Shown in pieces: positions 7,570-17,035 of a stretch of DNA of 45,333 nt; the stretch's first letter is position 1; each line of letters opens with the position of its first letter. Below the pieces are notes generated by a model, which had not been told where the DNA came from, made no database searches, and was given only the letters and a program-made list of their open reading frames with translations. Source of the stretch: a virus. Location: the IMG/VR virus record IMGVR_UViG_3300047494_000194, positions 1 through 45,333 of that record, one strand, 5' to 3'. Position numbers and translations under genes: made by a program.

Positions 7570-10014
7570 CTACTGCCGGCGTTCTTTGCCTGGCGGCGAA
7601 GCCGCGCCCATAAACAAAGCGCCGCGACCGGGCTTGGTTAGAACCGGCTCTGAAGCAGGCTTCTGCGTCATCAGCCAATCCACGAACCGCGGTGAGTTCA
7701 TCAGCCTGGCCGCGCCGTACTGCATCAGGTTATAAGCAGGCGGCGCGAGCATGGCTCCGACTGCGGCCACTGGCTCATGGGCGACGATTGCACCTGTCGC
7801 TACTGCGGGCGCCCCGAACGCTTTCGCCATCTCCCGGATCTTCTGAGCCTTCGGCGCCGTTCCGCTTCGATTTTCGTTGTAATCCAGCATGTTCGAAACG
7901 TTCGCGATCCCGTTCAGCTTGCCCGGCCCACCCGGAGACTCGCCGAACAGCGCGCCCCGGTAGTCCTCGGGCAGCTTATTCAATTTGCTGCCAAACGCCG
8001 GAAAATTCGGTTCGCCATTCTTGTTGTCGCTGAGCAGCTTTTCCGTAGTTCCCTTCTGGATCGCACCCACGCCCTCCGGGCCGATCCGCTGCGCGAGATC
8101 CCGAAATGCGCTTCCCGTTTGTGGCCCAACTCCCTGCACCAGCGTCTCCGGAGCCTTGTCATATGCCGCCGCACGGAACGGCTCGATATCCCGGTAAGCC
8201 GAGGCGATGTCGCGCATCGGGGCGTGTGCCGAACCGAAGAGCGAATTACGATTTTCCTCAGGCATCTTCTCCAGACGGCCGCCGAAGCCGTCGAGCTTGT
8301 ACTCCCCCGTCTCATCGCGTCCCAGCAGCCTCTCCGCGACTCCGCGGCGCACGATCCCCAGCCCTTCATCGCCGACACGTTTGCCCATCTCCCGCACCGC
8401 CTCAGGCGATGTGCCCCCGATGCCCTGGGTCAACGCATCCGGCGACTTCCCTCGCACCGCATGGTAGTACGGGCTCGACGGGTCGTCGTAGGTCTCCTTC
8501 ATGTCGCGCCAGATATCGTTTGCCTTCAGCCAGGCCTCGTTGCCCTTCGGCGGAAGCGACCTTGCGATTCCCTCGTGCGTCGCCTGGATCTGCCGATCGA
8601 TATCGGCGGCAGCGGCACCCTTCACCAGCTCCGGGTTGTTCGCATTGACGTCCAGCAGCCTCGAACGCATATCAAGCAGGTTTCCCACTGTCGGCCGCTG
8701 CGGGGCAGTCCCATTCGCTGCCGGTCGGTCTGGGTTCGCCGCGCTGTCGAGAAGCGAGAAAGCGCTCGTCTTTGGCTTCTGCTCCACCCCGATATTGGCG
8801 ATGTCCTGCAAAATCCCTTTCGTCTGTTTCTGCGCGAGGTGAGGAATCAGCGTGTCGACGGGCTGATTCTGCCGCAGGATCGTACGCGCTGTGCCACGCA
8901 TCGGATCCAGGCTCTTGATAGGCTGGTCGCCATACGCCTCTCGAATCGCCTGTTCCTGCTCGCCGCCCGTTTCATGCAACTTGGCCTGATTTTCACCGAG
9001 CAGCGCCTGCTGACGGACTCTCGCGGCCTCGCCGGTATGCGGGGACATGCTTTCAACCAGGCCGTTTGCGCGGTCCTGCAGATCAAGGAACGGCTGCTTC
9101 AGCTTCGACTGGATCAGACTGCCGCCGGTCTCCGTATCAAGCGGCGATTGTGCCTGCGTGAGTTCGTCCTTGGCGCGCGTCAGCGCACGCAGGTTCGCAC
9201 CCTTCGCGTCGGCATAAACGCCCGAGCCGGCCGCGCTTCCCTCATTCCAGTGCCGTAGCGCATTGAGCGGCGCGCTATTGGTTGCCTCGGCAGCATTCGG
9301 GCTCACTCCCAGCCGCTTCGCAGCCTGATACCGCCCCGCCGGCGTCATACCGTCCGCGCCGGGAATCGGAGCGTTCACATCGCCTGCCAGCAAACTCTTT
9401 GCGGCGACTGGTACCTTGCCCGCACCCCGCAGTGCCCCGCCCATCAGCTCGCCGCCGAGTAGATTGCCGCCCAGGTCCCCGAGTAAGTGCGGTATCGCTG
9501 CGCCGGCCCCATTCTGTTGGAAATCGTTCTTGACCCCGTCGGCCATCTCGTCCAGGACATCCTTCGTCCCGGTCAGCTTGTGGTACAGCATCGCCGGCGG
9601 CGTAATGTCGACCGCCAGGCGTCCCATCCCCTTCACCGTGTCGATCGGGTGCAGAAACGGCTGCAACGTTGCAGCACCGGCGTGCGACCCAAAATTCTGC
9701 ACTGCCGCCGCCGTCCTGGAGCCGCCGGTGTCCGAGCCATCGCTCGGAACCTCGCGCAATGCGTACTGCAGACGGCTCGTTCCCGCCGGCAACGCATCCT
9801 TCCCGAAGATCGTTGGCTTCACATAGCTCGTATCCACCTTCGGGATCCCGGGCAGGTCAGTCCCCGGAGGCAGACCTGCAGGATGAAGAGCTGCGGCCGG
9901 CGCGCTCTGGTACTTCTGCCAGGGCGCGCCGCCGTTCTGCTGCACGTCCGAAGGCTGCACCGCGCCGGGAGCGGCCACCGGCTGATTCTGGTACTTCTCC
10001 CAAGGTCCAGGCAT
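7570..10014 (-). CDS. internal virion/DNA-ejection-type protein with PWEKYQ motifs
   Basis: An 814-aa protein. The N-terminus has two short aromatic repeats, GPWEKYQ (~3-9) and APWQKYQ (~30-36), which I know from large internal-virion or ejection proteins of short-tailed phages. A Gly/Ala-rich, membrane-interacting-like stretch (~165-200) precedes long helical charged segments (~270-640). A hydrophobic Ala-rich stretch near ~735-770 could insert in membranes. Two paralogous ~90-residue segments (DALTQGIGGTSPEAVREM... and ETLVQGVGPQTGSAFRDL...) suggest an internal duplication around 525-680. The start overlaps the previous stop as TAATG. Confidence 0.7.
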   Translation of the reverse strand: MPGPWEKYQNQPVAAPGAVQPSDVQQNGGAPWQKYQSAPAAALHPAGLPPGTDLPGIPKVDTSYVKPTIFGKDALPAGTSRLQYALREVPSDGSDTGGSRTAAAVQNFGSHAGAATLQPFLHPIDTVKGMGRLAVDITPPAMLYHKLTGTKDVLDEMADGVKNDFQQNGAGAAIPHLLGDLGGNLLGGELMGGALRGAGKVPVAAKSLLAGDVNAPIPGADGMTPAGRYQAAKRLGVSPNAAEATNSAPLNALRHWNEGSAAGSGVYADAKGANLRALTRAKDELTQAQSPLDTETGGSLIQSKLKQPFLDLQDRANGLVESMSPHTGEAARVRQQALLGENQAKLHETGGEQEQAIREAYGDQPIKSLDPMRGTARTILRQNQPVDTLIPHLAQKQTKGILQDIANIGVEQKPKTSAFSLLDSAANPDRPAANGTAPQRPTVGNLLDMRSRLLDVNANNPELVKGAAAADIDRQIQATHEGIARSLPPKGNEAWLKANDIWRDMKETYDDPSSPYYHAVRGKSPDALTQGIGGTSPEAVREMGKRVGDEGLGIVRRGVAERLLGRDETGEYKLDGFGGRLEKMPEENRNSLFGSAHAPMRDIASAYRDIEPFRAAAYDKAPETLVQGVGPQTGSAFRDLAQRIGPEGVGAIQKGTTEKLLSDNKNGEPNFPAFGSKLNKLPEDYRGALFGESPGGPGKLNGIANVSNMLDYNENRSGTAPKAQKIREMAKAFGAPAVATGAIVAHEPVAAVGAMLAPPAYNLMQYGAARLMNSPRFVDWLMTQKPASEPVLTKPGRGALFMGAASPPGKERRQ

Positions 10015-11549
10015 TACTGTTTCTCCCAGTTCTTCTGGTCTGCTGGATTGCCACCCTTGAAGCGGTATCCGTCGACGACATCACCGGCCTTTGGAGGGCC
10101 CGCCGGATTCCCTCTTCCGTCGCCTGCCACTGCGGCCGCAGCTCCCTGCGTTCCCTTGCCGTGCACCGTCCCGGCCTTCGCGAAGCCCTGCGCGGCCCGC
10201 TCCGCCTCGTCCAGCGCGGCGTTCAAGCCCTCCGGCGTGTACTTCGGATCGGTGATGCCGTGCAGCGCCTGGGTAATGTACTGGCCGCGTCCGCCAAACA
10301 CGCCGGCGCTGTGATCCGCCAGGTATTGCGCCGCCGTGTTGTACGTCACCGCATCCGGATCGGACGATCCCAGCCACGCCTCCGCGTTCTGCTGTCGCCC
10401 CGCCACCGGCCCGAAGTACTCGGGATGGTTCTTGACGATCTTCCGCATCTCCGCCACGCGATCGAGGGCGCTCTGCGCGAGATCTCCCTTGCCCCGCTCC
10501 GCTGCCGTCGGCTGCGGATTGAAAAACTTCTCCTGGTTGAATCCGAACTCCTGTGTGCTCAGCCCCAGGCGCCCGGCCGCCGTCTGCGCATTCTGCCGCG
10601 CCACCTCGATCCGCTGTGCCGCCAGCCTGTACTGCGGGCTGTTCGGATCGGCCTGCAGCTTTCGCAGCTCCGTCGTCGCCTGCGCGAGCTCGTCCTGCGA
10701 AGACTTCAGATCGTGCACCGCCTGCTGGCTCTCCGACATCTCGTCATAGCGCAACGGCCGCAGTTTCTGGCCCGTCGCGTCCGTCTCGTCCGGAGCATAG
10801 CCGTGCGCCGCCAGGTTGGCGCGGTACTTGTCCTGGTTGTTCTGCTGCGTCGCCTGGTGGTTGCTCTCCACCTCGTTCTGCTTCTCCTGGGCGAGCGCCG
10901 CCTGCGCCTGCCGCAGCTGCGGCGTCAGCTCCAGATTCTTTGTCTGTGCTTGCTTCTCCGCATTCGCCTCGTCCTGGTCCACGGTTCCGGCGGCCTGCTT
11001 CACCAGCAGCGCGTGATGATACGTCGTCCCCGGAAGCAGAGTCGCCGCGATCGGCGCCACCGAGCTCAGCCCCACATCACCCAGCGTCGCCAGGGCCTGC
11101 GCGCCGCCGCCAAGAATCTTCCCCAGCAACGGATGGTTCGGCATCGCGCCCTCCACCTTGCCGGCGATCTGCGAGATCCCGCTGCCAGTCTTGATAAGCC
11201 GATTCTCTTCGTTCTTATCCCCCTGCAGCGTCCCGCGCGCCCAGGGCATGCCCATCACGCTCGGCGGTGCCGGAGGAGTCATCACCTCCTGCCCAGCCAG
11301 GGAAGGCGCAGGAGCCATCGGGTGCGTCAGCAACCCGGTCGACGGCGCAGTCGGCTCCGGCTGCTTCGGCGGTACCAGCGAGGCGCGTGGAGCTGCCGGC
11401 GGCGGCGTCATCGGAGCCCCCGGCCCAGCTCCCTGCACCGGTAATTGCGCCGGCGCATTCTGGCTCGCGCTGTGCGCCTGCAGCAGCGCACTCTTCGCAT
11501 CGGGCGAAAGCCCGTTGATCTCGTCCAGGAGTGGATTCGTCATCGCCAT
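10014..11549 (-). CDS. internal virion-type coiled-coil protein
   Basis: 511 aa. A Pro/Ala-rich N-terminal third (~25-105), a hydrophobic Gly/Ala segment (~140-175), then a long Gln/Ala/Lys-rich coiled coil (~185-340). The end, with GDVVDGYRFKGGNP and NWEKQ, matches the C-terminal signature often seen on phage internal virion proteins. It overlaps both neighbours by TAATG, so the three genes 12112-7570 are translationally coupled and probably assemble together in the virion core. Confidence 0.65.
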   Translation of the reverse strand: MAMTNPLLDEINGLSPDAKSALLQAHSASQNAPAQLPVQGAGPGAPMTPPPAAPRASLVPPKQPEPTAPSTGLLTHPMAPAPSLAGQEVMTPPAPPSVMGMPWARGTLQGDKNEENRLIKTGSGISQIAGKVEGAMPNHPLLGKILGGGAQALATLGDVGLSSVAPIAATLLPGTTYHHALLVKQAAGTVDQDEANAEKQAQTKNLELTPQLRQAQAALAQEKQNEVESNHQATQQNNQDKYRANLAAHGYAPDETDATGQKLRPLRYDEMSESQQAVHDLKSSQDELAQATTELRKLQADPNSPQYRLAAQRIEVARQNAQTAAGRLGLSTQEFGFNQEKFFNPQPTAAERGKGDLAQSALDRVAEMRKIVKNHPEYFGPVAGRQQNAEAWLGSSDPDAVTYNTAAQYLADHSAGVFGGRGQYITQALHGITDPKYTPEGLNAALDEAERAAQGFAKAGTVHGKGTQGAAAAVAGDGRGNPAGPPKAGDVVDGYRFKGGNPADQKNWEKQ

Positions 11550-12112
11550 TAGCCCAGCTTCCCAAACGCACCGCCGCTGGCTGCTGTGCCGGCTGCGCCC
11601 ATGCCCGTCTGCAGGATCTTCAACCAGGGGTTATTCGCGTCCGCCTCGTTTGCGACGCCCAACGCCTGGTTGCTCAGCCCCAGCGCCTGGTTGCTCGCCC
11701 CCAGCGTCGTGCCGTACAGCCCCTCTTCCCCGCTCAGACCCTCCTGCTGCTGTTGCTGTTTCAGTCCGGCGTTGCGCACCTGCGTGCCTACCGCAACGTC
11801 GCTCGCCTGCTGTCCCGCCTGGCGTGCGCTCTGCGCGATCGCCGCGTCGGCTGTGCCGGCATTCTTCGTCCGCGAGGCATACAGCGCGCCCTGCCCTACA
11901 GCACCCGACTGGCCGCCGCCGGCCGTCTGTAAGCCTGCCGTGGTCATCGCCGCCAGATCTGTTGGCGAGTATCCCGCCGGGTGCGACGCCTCGGCCGCCA
12001 GCTCCGGCGAAAGCGATCCGTACAGATTCGCGGCATTCCCGGCCAGCGTCGACGACTGCGCCGCCGCCGTCCCGGAGTTCCCCAGTGCGTCCCCTGCTAC
12101 ACCCTTTGGCAT
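11549..12112 (-). CDS. small internal virion-type protein
   Basis: 187 aa from ATG 12112, two bases past the upstream TAG. A GTG start at 12151 would overlap the upstream gene by 37 bases and lacks a ribosome site. It is Ala/Gly/Gln-rich and helical, with a Gln run (~117-122) and a repeated SNQALGLSNQALGVANEA pattern (~146-163). Composition and coupling to the two larger genes downstream suggest a third ejection or core protein. No family is recognised. Confidence 0.6.
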   Translation of the reverse strand: MPKGVAGDALGNSGTAAAQSSTLAGNAANLYGSLSPELAAEASHPAGYSPTDLAAMTTAGLQTAGGGQSGAVGQGALYASRTKNAGTADAAIAQSARQAGQQASDVAVGTQVRNAGLKQQQQQEGLSGEEGLYGTTLGASNQALGLSNQALGVANEADANNPWLKILQTGMGAAGTAASGGAFGKLG

Positions 12113-12114
12113 CC

Positions 12115-12507
12115 CTACGTCACCCGATAACCCTTCCAAGCCGGCAGCCACCCAAAGCGCCGCTCCATCGTTCGCCCATGTGTCTTTTCAATCTGCGGGG
12201 GAATGAACGCGCTCGCCTCGCGATAACCCAGAAACCGAAGCACAGCCCGCATCCCCTCATGCAGCAACGCAATCCCGCGCAGCCGCACCATCACCGGCCG
12301 CCGCGGGTCGCACACCATCACCATCTCCACCGCTCGCTTCGCCCCGCACACCGCGAACGGACAATCCGTCGCGTCGACCACCACGTCGACGCTCAACCAC
12401 TCCTCCGAAAGGAAATCCGGAAAGCCGCCGTCGAACTGGTAGTCCAGGCCGTCGTAGATCGCTTGCAGCACCTCGACGTCGCGCTTCTCGAACTTCCGTC
12501 TATGCAA
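12115..12507 (-). CDS. small protein with GNAT-like features, virion-cluster
   Basis: 130 aa. The order of segments (VEMVMVCDPRRPVMVRLRGIALLHEGMRAVLRFLGYREASAFIP ... ERRFGWLPAWKGY) loosely follows a GNAT acetyltransferase fold, with a helix leading to the LGYRE turn. Small proteins with this fold occur beside ejection proteins in T7-like phages. No acetyl-CoA loop is clear, so a structural or assembly role is as likely. It overlaps the upstream gene by eight bases. Confidence 0.5.
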   Translation of the reverse strand: MHRRKFEKRDVEVLQAIYDGLDYQFDGGFPDFLSEEWLSVDVVVDATDCPFAVCGAKRAVEMVMVCDPRRPVMVRLRGIALLHEGMRAVLRFLGYREASAFIPPQIEKTHGRTMERRFGWLPAWKGYRVT

Positions 12508-13060
12508 GCGCCTTCCTCACCGGCGGCGCGCCCGTCAGCGAGCGGAACGCCACAATTCCATGCCCGCTCAGACCCTCACCTGGCCGCCCCGTCCCGCTGC
12601 CCTGCGAGCTGCCAAGCGCTGTCTCCACGCCGCCCGTCACCGCGATCGGCGTCGCCCCGCCGTGGTACACCGGCGCCCCCGGAGATCCGGTCGGGTACTG
12701 CGCAAACGCCCGGAAGAACAGCGTCTTCGCCCCCGTCGCCACGTCGTGCTCGCGCGCGGGCCCCATGTACACCGGAAACGCGTTCGTGAAGTGGCTGTTC
12801 GTGCTGTACTCCGCGTGATACTCGATTCCTCGGTAAAACTCGCCCGGATGCGTCACCGAGATGTGGTGCCCCGAAGCCGTCGGCGTCACCGTGATCGCCG
12901 AGAGCGGCGGCGGCGCCTGCGGCTGACCCTGCGGGTCCGCGTTGGTCTGTTGCGCGATGTTCTGCGTTTGCGTCTGCATGGCTCGCAGCGTCTGGTAGAG
13001 CTGCACCCCGATGCGCGGAATCGAACGGATCTCCGCCAGATACTTCTCCACCTGGTTCAA
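12500..13060 (-). CDS. virion-associated protein with fibronectin-III-like domain
   Basis: 186 aa from TTG 13058-13060, which overlaps the TGA of the large tail gene and has GAGG nine bases upstream; GTG at 13102 is an alternative. A short helical N-terminus (~1-40, Gln-rich) is followed by a beta-rich segment (ITVTPTASGHHISVTHP ... YHAEYSTNSHF ... TLFFRAFAQYP, ~50-145) with the strand pattern of a fibronectin type III fold. It follows the large nozzle-like gene, so it is probably a tail accessory. Function unproven. Confidence 0.6.
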   Translation of the reverse strand: MNQVEKYLAEIRSIPRIGVQLYQTLRAMQTQTQNIAQQTNADPQGQPQAPPPLSAITVTPTASGHHISVTHPGEFYRGIEYHAEYSTNSHFTNAFPVYMGPAREHDVATGAKTLFFRAFAQYPTGSPGAPVYHGGATPIAVTGGVETALGSSQGSGTGRPGEGLSGHGIVAFRSLTGAPPVRKALA

Positions 13061-16000
13061 CGCGCGGAGCCTCGCGACGGGATCTTCGCCTTCCGGAACC
13101 ACGGGATCAGCCGCTCGAGCTGGTACCGGCAGTCCGTCCCCCCTGCCAGCGGCACCGGTTGCATCTTGATAAACATGCGGTTCGCCTCCGGATTGCCGCC
13201 GCCCATCTCCATGTCGAAGTACGTGCAGCTCGGCCGCGTAAACGTGATCGGCCACTGGTACGGCAGCCCGGCGACATACTGGTTGCGGAAGAACGTGAAC
13301 ACCACGTTGCCCACGCAGGTAAAGCTGGCCGCCATCGCCGCCAGGATCTTCTTCTGCGAGCCAAGCTGCAGACCTTCCTCCTGGTCATGCGTCGGCAGCG
13401 CGCACGTGACGTAGTAGCTACCGATCTGCCCATAATCGTCGTCCGTGCTCATCGCCGGATTCAGCAGGTAAACATTCCCGTAGCCCGACGCTTCCCCGTC
13501 CGGCAGCAGCCCCGCAAAGAAGCACGTCGTCAACTCGTTCGCGTCGCGATACATTCGCGCGGCCCCCATGAACTGCCGCTGCCAATAGCACCACTTCCGC
13601 GTGTTATCCGTCGCCACCAGTTTGCCGGCGAGCGAAGGATGAAACGGCGGCGAGCTCGCGATCGTCTCCGCCCGGTCCAGCTCCCGATAGTTCATTGGGT
13701 ACACCATCGTCGGCGCCGTCGCACCCGGACCGATCGGCAGCCCAAAGTACACCACGCGCGCGACCGGATCGTTCAGCGTCCACGCCGTCAACGCCGCGGC
13801 CATGTTGATCTGCAGCGGATTCGTGGATCCCGGATCGTTCCAGTTCGGTTGGATCTCCTGCGAGATCTTCCACTGGTCGCCGCCCCCGAAGATCCGCGCG
13901 CCCGACTCGCTCGACCAGCAGGCCCACTCCTCGCCGCCCGAGGCCGACCCATCATCCGCCTGCGCCTGCGTCAACGCGAACGCCGAAAGAATCCCGCAGT
14001 TCGCGGCCAGCTCGTTCACAGCCCACCCCGCCGGTTCCGTGGTGCCGTTGTCGATCACCTCGTGCAGCCGGCCGCTCGGCTCCCGCGTCCACAGGCATAG
14101 CGTTCCGCGCACAAATGCGGCCGCCATCACCTTGCGCACGTCGTTCGTCGGCCCATACTTCCCGCTCAGCCCATCGAACCCCTCCGGGTTATTCACGTAG
14201 CTGTCGAACAGCAGCGTCTCCAGGTAAGGCGTCGCCTCGTAGATGCAGCTTCCCTCGTCCACCACGATCGTGCCGGACGTTCCCTGCAGCGTGTACAGCA
14301 TGTCGATCGGAATCGTCGCCGGAGTCGCCGCGCTGAACGTCGCCTCGTACCAGCCGGCCCCGGACACAGCGATCGTGGCGGCCGACGAAAAGCCCGTCGA
14401 CGCGCTCGAGAGCGTCACTCGAAAGGTGCCGTTGCCGGTCAGGTAATACCGAATGGTGTAGAGCGTGTTCGCCGTCCCGATCGGCGCGCCATAGCAGTCC
14501 TGGTAAAAGCTCTGGCTTAGCTGGCCGGGGCCCGTTGCGGTCGTAATCTGCCAGGCCCAGCCATTGAAGCGCCCAGCGACCACCGCGCCGCCCACACCCG
14601 TCGCCGTCCATCCGGAAGGCACCGTCGGCGCCGATGGCAGCACACCCCCATCGAAGCCCATGTTCAGCATGGTCTGCAGCCGGTTGCGCTGGCCGGCGGT
14701 TCCCAGGCGTTCATCGTCCGTCAGGAAGAAGAGCGCGCCATCCAGCACGATCTGCGCCGCCAGGTTGTTGCCTGGAATGCTCGTGCCCAGCGCCGCGAAC
14801 AGCGTATTGTCGCTGAAGTCCAGGATCGCGCTCGTCGACGTGTTGTCATTCAGCACCGTCGACGTCGACACAACCAGCCCGTTCACCTGCGCCGGCACCG
14901 GGATGTAGAAGAAGCGCGAACCCAGTGCGCCCGTCAGCTCGAAGATCCGGCCGACGATATTGGGCGGCCCCGTGGCCACGTTCGTCAGCGCCAGGTACTG
15001 CCCGCCGTTCGCCTCGAAGGTTACCGGCGGCGAGGGCTTCGTAATTGCGCCCTGACGCGTCAGAAACGACATCTGCAGTTGATGCAGGCCAGGTGCCACC
15101 TGGCCGAACGGTGTGATCGTCCCCGTCGATCCCGTCGTCGCGTCCGGCCCGTACTGCTGATACTCGAACGCCGTCGGGCTCGGCACTGCGGTCACGTAGA
15201 ACGTGCCATCCCAGGCAAAGCTCACCGTGCCGCCGGAGCCCCAGGTTCCATCCGGATAGGTGATCGCCACCTGAAACGACGTTGCCGATGGCGACTGGAT
15301 CACCTCAAACGTGTTGTAAAGGTCGTTGGTCGACGCCGATGGCCACACCAGGCTCACCGTGCCCCCGGCAACCGGCGCATCCGTCGTCTCCTGCACGCCG
15401 ATCTGGTAGGTGAAGGTGGTGGCGTTCGGCACCGTCAGCACCGTCCACTGGCCATCGCCATAATGCGGCGAGGTCCCCGATCCCAGGATGTTCACCACAC
15501 TCCCCGGATTTAGCCCGTGCGCGGTATTCGTCACGATCGTCGTGATTGTGCCGAAGGTCTGCGAGCTCGCGATGCCGCCGCCCACCGCGGCCGTCGGCAC
15601 CCCGTCGATCACCACCTCGTTATTCGGCAGCAGGCCATGCGGCGCGGCCGTCGTGATCGTCGCGATGCCCGGATTGTCTTCGTTGTTGATAACAATCGAC
15701 GCAACCCCGCCGCCTACCTGCGTCGCCGCCACCCCCGCGACCAGCGCCTGGTACCCGATCTGCAGGTTGTGCGGCGCCGTGGTCTGTCCGCTGACGGTGT
15801 TATTCGATCGCGAAAGCGACAACCCGCCGCCTGGATATACCACGCCCGAACCGCCCGTTCCCGCAGCTGGATTCGGCGAGAAGAATGCGAAACTGACATA
15901 GCTGCCCGCGACGTTCACGAAGTTCACCGTGTAGGTGCCGTTCAGCGCAGGAAGCGACGATCCGGAGAGAATCATCTGATCGCCCATCGCCACCGGCGGC

Positions 16001-16608
16001 AGCACGGTGAACACCACCACAAGCTGCCGGTAGATACCAAGCAGAGGCCGGCCGGGCGTCGACGAGACCACGGTATAGGTCGTGCCAGAGCCGCTCACCG
16101 CCAGCGCCACAGCCGGATAGCTCACATTGGCCACCATGGGCGGCGCGCCCGGCCCATCCTGCGTCACGCGATCGACGTTCGTCCCGTCGAATTGCAGCGG
16201 CACTTCCTGCCCATGCAGCCCGTCCGAGATCGCGATGAACTCGCGTCCGAACGCCGTGATCGATTTCGCGCAGGTATTCGGCGTCGTCGAGAACAGCAGC
16301 GTCGCCACGCCGGGCGCGCCCGTCACGTCCTCCACGTAGAACCTGCCAGTCGAACTCAGGTAGAGGTTCTTGATGTCGCCTGAATCCGTGACGAAGCTCT
16401 TCCCGTAGTTGATCGTCGCGCCCGCCTCGAGCGGTGGGTCGAAGATCTTCTGGAACGCAGGCCTGGTCCCGACGTTGCCTGGCGCAAACACGTTGTCCGG
16501 GCAGTCCGGAGACACGCCCACCGGCAGGTTCTCCGGCGCGGTCTCCGTCACCCAGCTCCCGAACACCTCAACGGAGCATTCCGCCGCCCCGTTCGGATTG
16601 TTCGCCAA
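13057..16608 (-). CDS. very large tail/nozzle-like structural protein
   Basis: 1183 aa, beta-rich. The HGL...V.I.G pattern (APHGLLPNNEVVIDGV and AHGLNPGSVVNILGSG) occurs at ~323-372 and is known from tail proteins of several phages. The C-terminal part (~840-1100), with WACWSSESGARIFGGGDQWKIS and WTLNDPVARVVYFGLPIG, resembles tubular/nozzle proteins of short-tailed phages. It lies between the adaptor-like gene and the ejection genes, the usual place for a tail nozzle. Assignment is by length, order and motif, without a specific family match. Confidence 0.65.
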   Translation of the reverse strand: MANNPNGAAECSVEVFGSWVTETAPENLPVGVSPDCPDNVFAPGNVGTRPAFQKIFDPPLEAGATINYGKSFVTDSGDIKNLYLSSTGRFYVEDVTGAPGVATLLFSTTPNTCAKSITAFGREFIAISDGLHGQEVPLQFDGTNVDRVTQDGPGAPPMVANVSYPAVALAVSGSGTTYTVVSSTPGRPLLGIYRQLVVVFTVLPPVAMGDQMILSGSSLPALNGTYTVNFVNVAGSYVSFAFFSPNPAAGTGGSGVVYPGGGLSLSRSNNTVSGQTTAPHNLQIGYQALVAGVAATQVGGGVASIVINNEDNPGIATITTAAPHGLLPNNEVVIDGVPTAAVGGGIASSQTFGTITTIVTNTAHGLNPGSVVNILGSGTSPHYGDGQWTVLTVPNATTFTYQIGVQETTDAPVAGGTVSLVWPSASTNDLYNTFEVIQSPSATSFQVAITYPDGTWGSGGTVSFAWDGTFYVTAVPSPTAFEYQQYGPDATTGSTGTITPFGQVAPGLHQLQMSFLTRQGAITKPSPPVTFEANGGQYLALTNVATGPPNIVGRIFELTGALGSRFFYIPVPAQVNGLVVSTSTVLNDNTSTSAILDFSDNTLFAALGTSIPGNNLAAQIVLDGALFFLTDDERLGTAGQRNRLQTMLNMGFDGGVLPSAPTVPSGWTATGVGGAVVAGRFNGWAWQITTATGPGQLSQSFYQDCYGAPIGTANTLYTIRYYLTGNGTFRVTLSSASTGFSSAATIAVSGAGWYEATFSAATPATIPIDMLYTLQGTSGTIVVDEGSCIYEATPYLETLLFDSYVNNPEGFDGLSGKYGPTNDVRKVMAAAFVRGTLCLWTREPSGRLHEVIDNGTTEPAGWAVNELAANCGILSAFALTQAQADDGSASGGEEWACWSSESGARIFGGGDQWKISQEIQPNWNDPGSTNPLQINMAAALTAWTLNDPVARVVYFGLPIGPGATAPTMVYPMNYRELDRAETIASSPPFHPSLAGKLVATDNTRKWCYWQRQFMGAARMYRDANELTTCFFAGLLPDGEASGYGNVYLLNPAMSTDDDYGQIGSYYVTCALPTHDQEEGLQLGSQKKILAAMAASFTCVGNVVFTFFRNQYVAGLPYQWPITFTRPSCTYFDMEMGGGNPEANRMFIKMQPVPLAGGTDCRYQLERLIPWFRKAKIPSRGSAR

Positions 16609-16611
16609 GTG

Positions 16612-17004
16612 CTAGCTCCCCAGCAGGAAGAGCGCTTCGAAGTAGAGCGTGGCCGCCAACAGCCCGGCACTGTAGGCCGAACCCTGCGTGTACTCCTGCA
16701 GTGGAGCTCCGGCCGACGCCCCGCTCCCCAGCACCACCAGCTGCCCGTTCGAAGGGTTCGTCCCCACCGCATACTCGTACTGGTAGCCCGTCGGCGCCGA
16801 ACCCGCAGCCGGCTGCTCGTAGATAAAGACCCGCACCGGCGGATAGTTCGACTGCACGCCATAGAGCGCCAGGTTCAGCACGTCGCCGTGCGTCGCCCCG
16901 CCGCCGTAGTTGCCCGTCAGAGCAATCGTGCCGCGCACGATCTGCGTGGCATCGGTGGAGTCGTTTACCGGCAGGCCGGTCAAAAGCTTAGCTGTTGCTG
17001 ACAT
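16612..17004 (-). CDS. small virion protein, decoration-like
   Basis: 130 aa, Gly/Thr/Tyr-rich, predicted mostly beta, with no signal peptide or membrane segment. It ends three bases before the large tail gene starts and has GGAGAAT as ribosome site. Composition resembles small head or tail decoration proteins. No family recognised. Confidence 0.6.
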   Translation of the reverse strand: MSATAKLLTGLPVNDSTDATQIVRGTIALTGNYGGGATHGDVLNLALYGVQSNYPPVRVFIYEQPAAGSAPTGYQYEYAVGTNPSNGQLVVLGSGASAGAPLQEYTQGSAYSAGLLAATLYFEALFLLGS

Positions 17005-17035
17005 CGTATTCTCCTATTAATCCGTTTATTTCGGG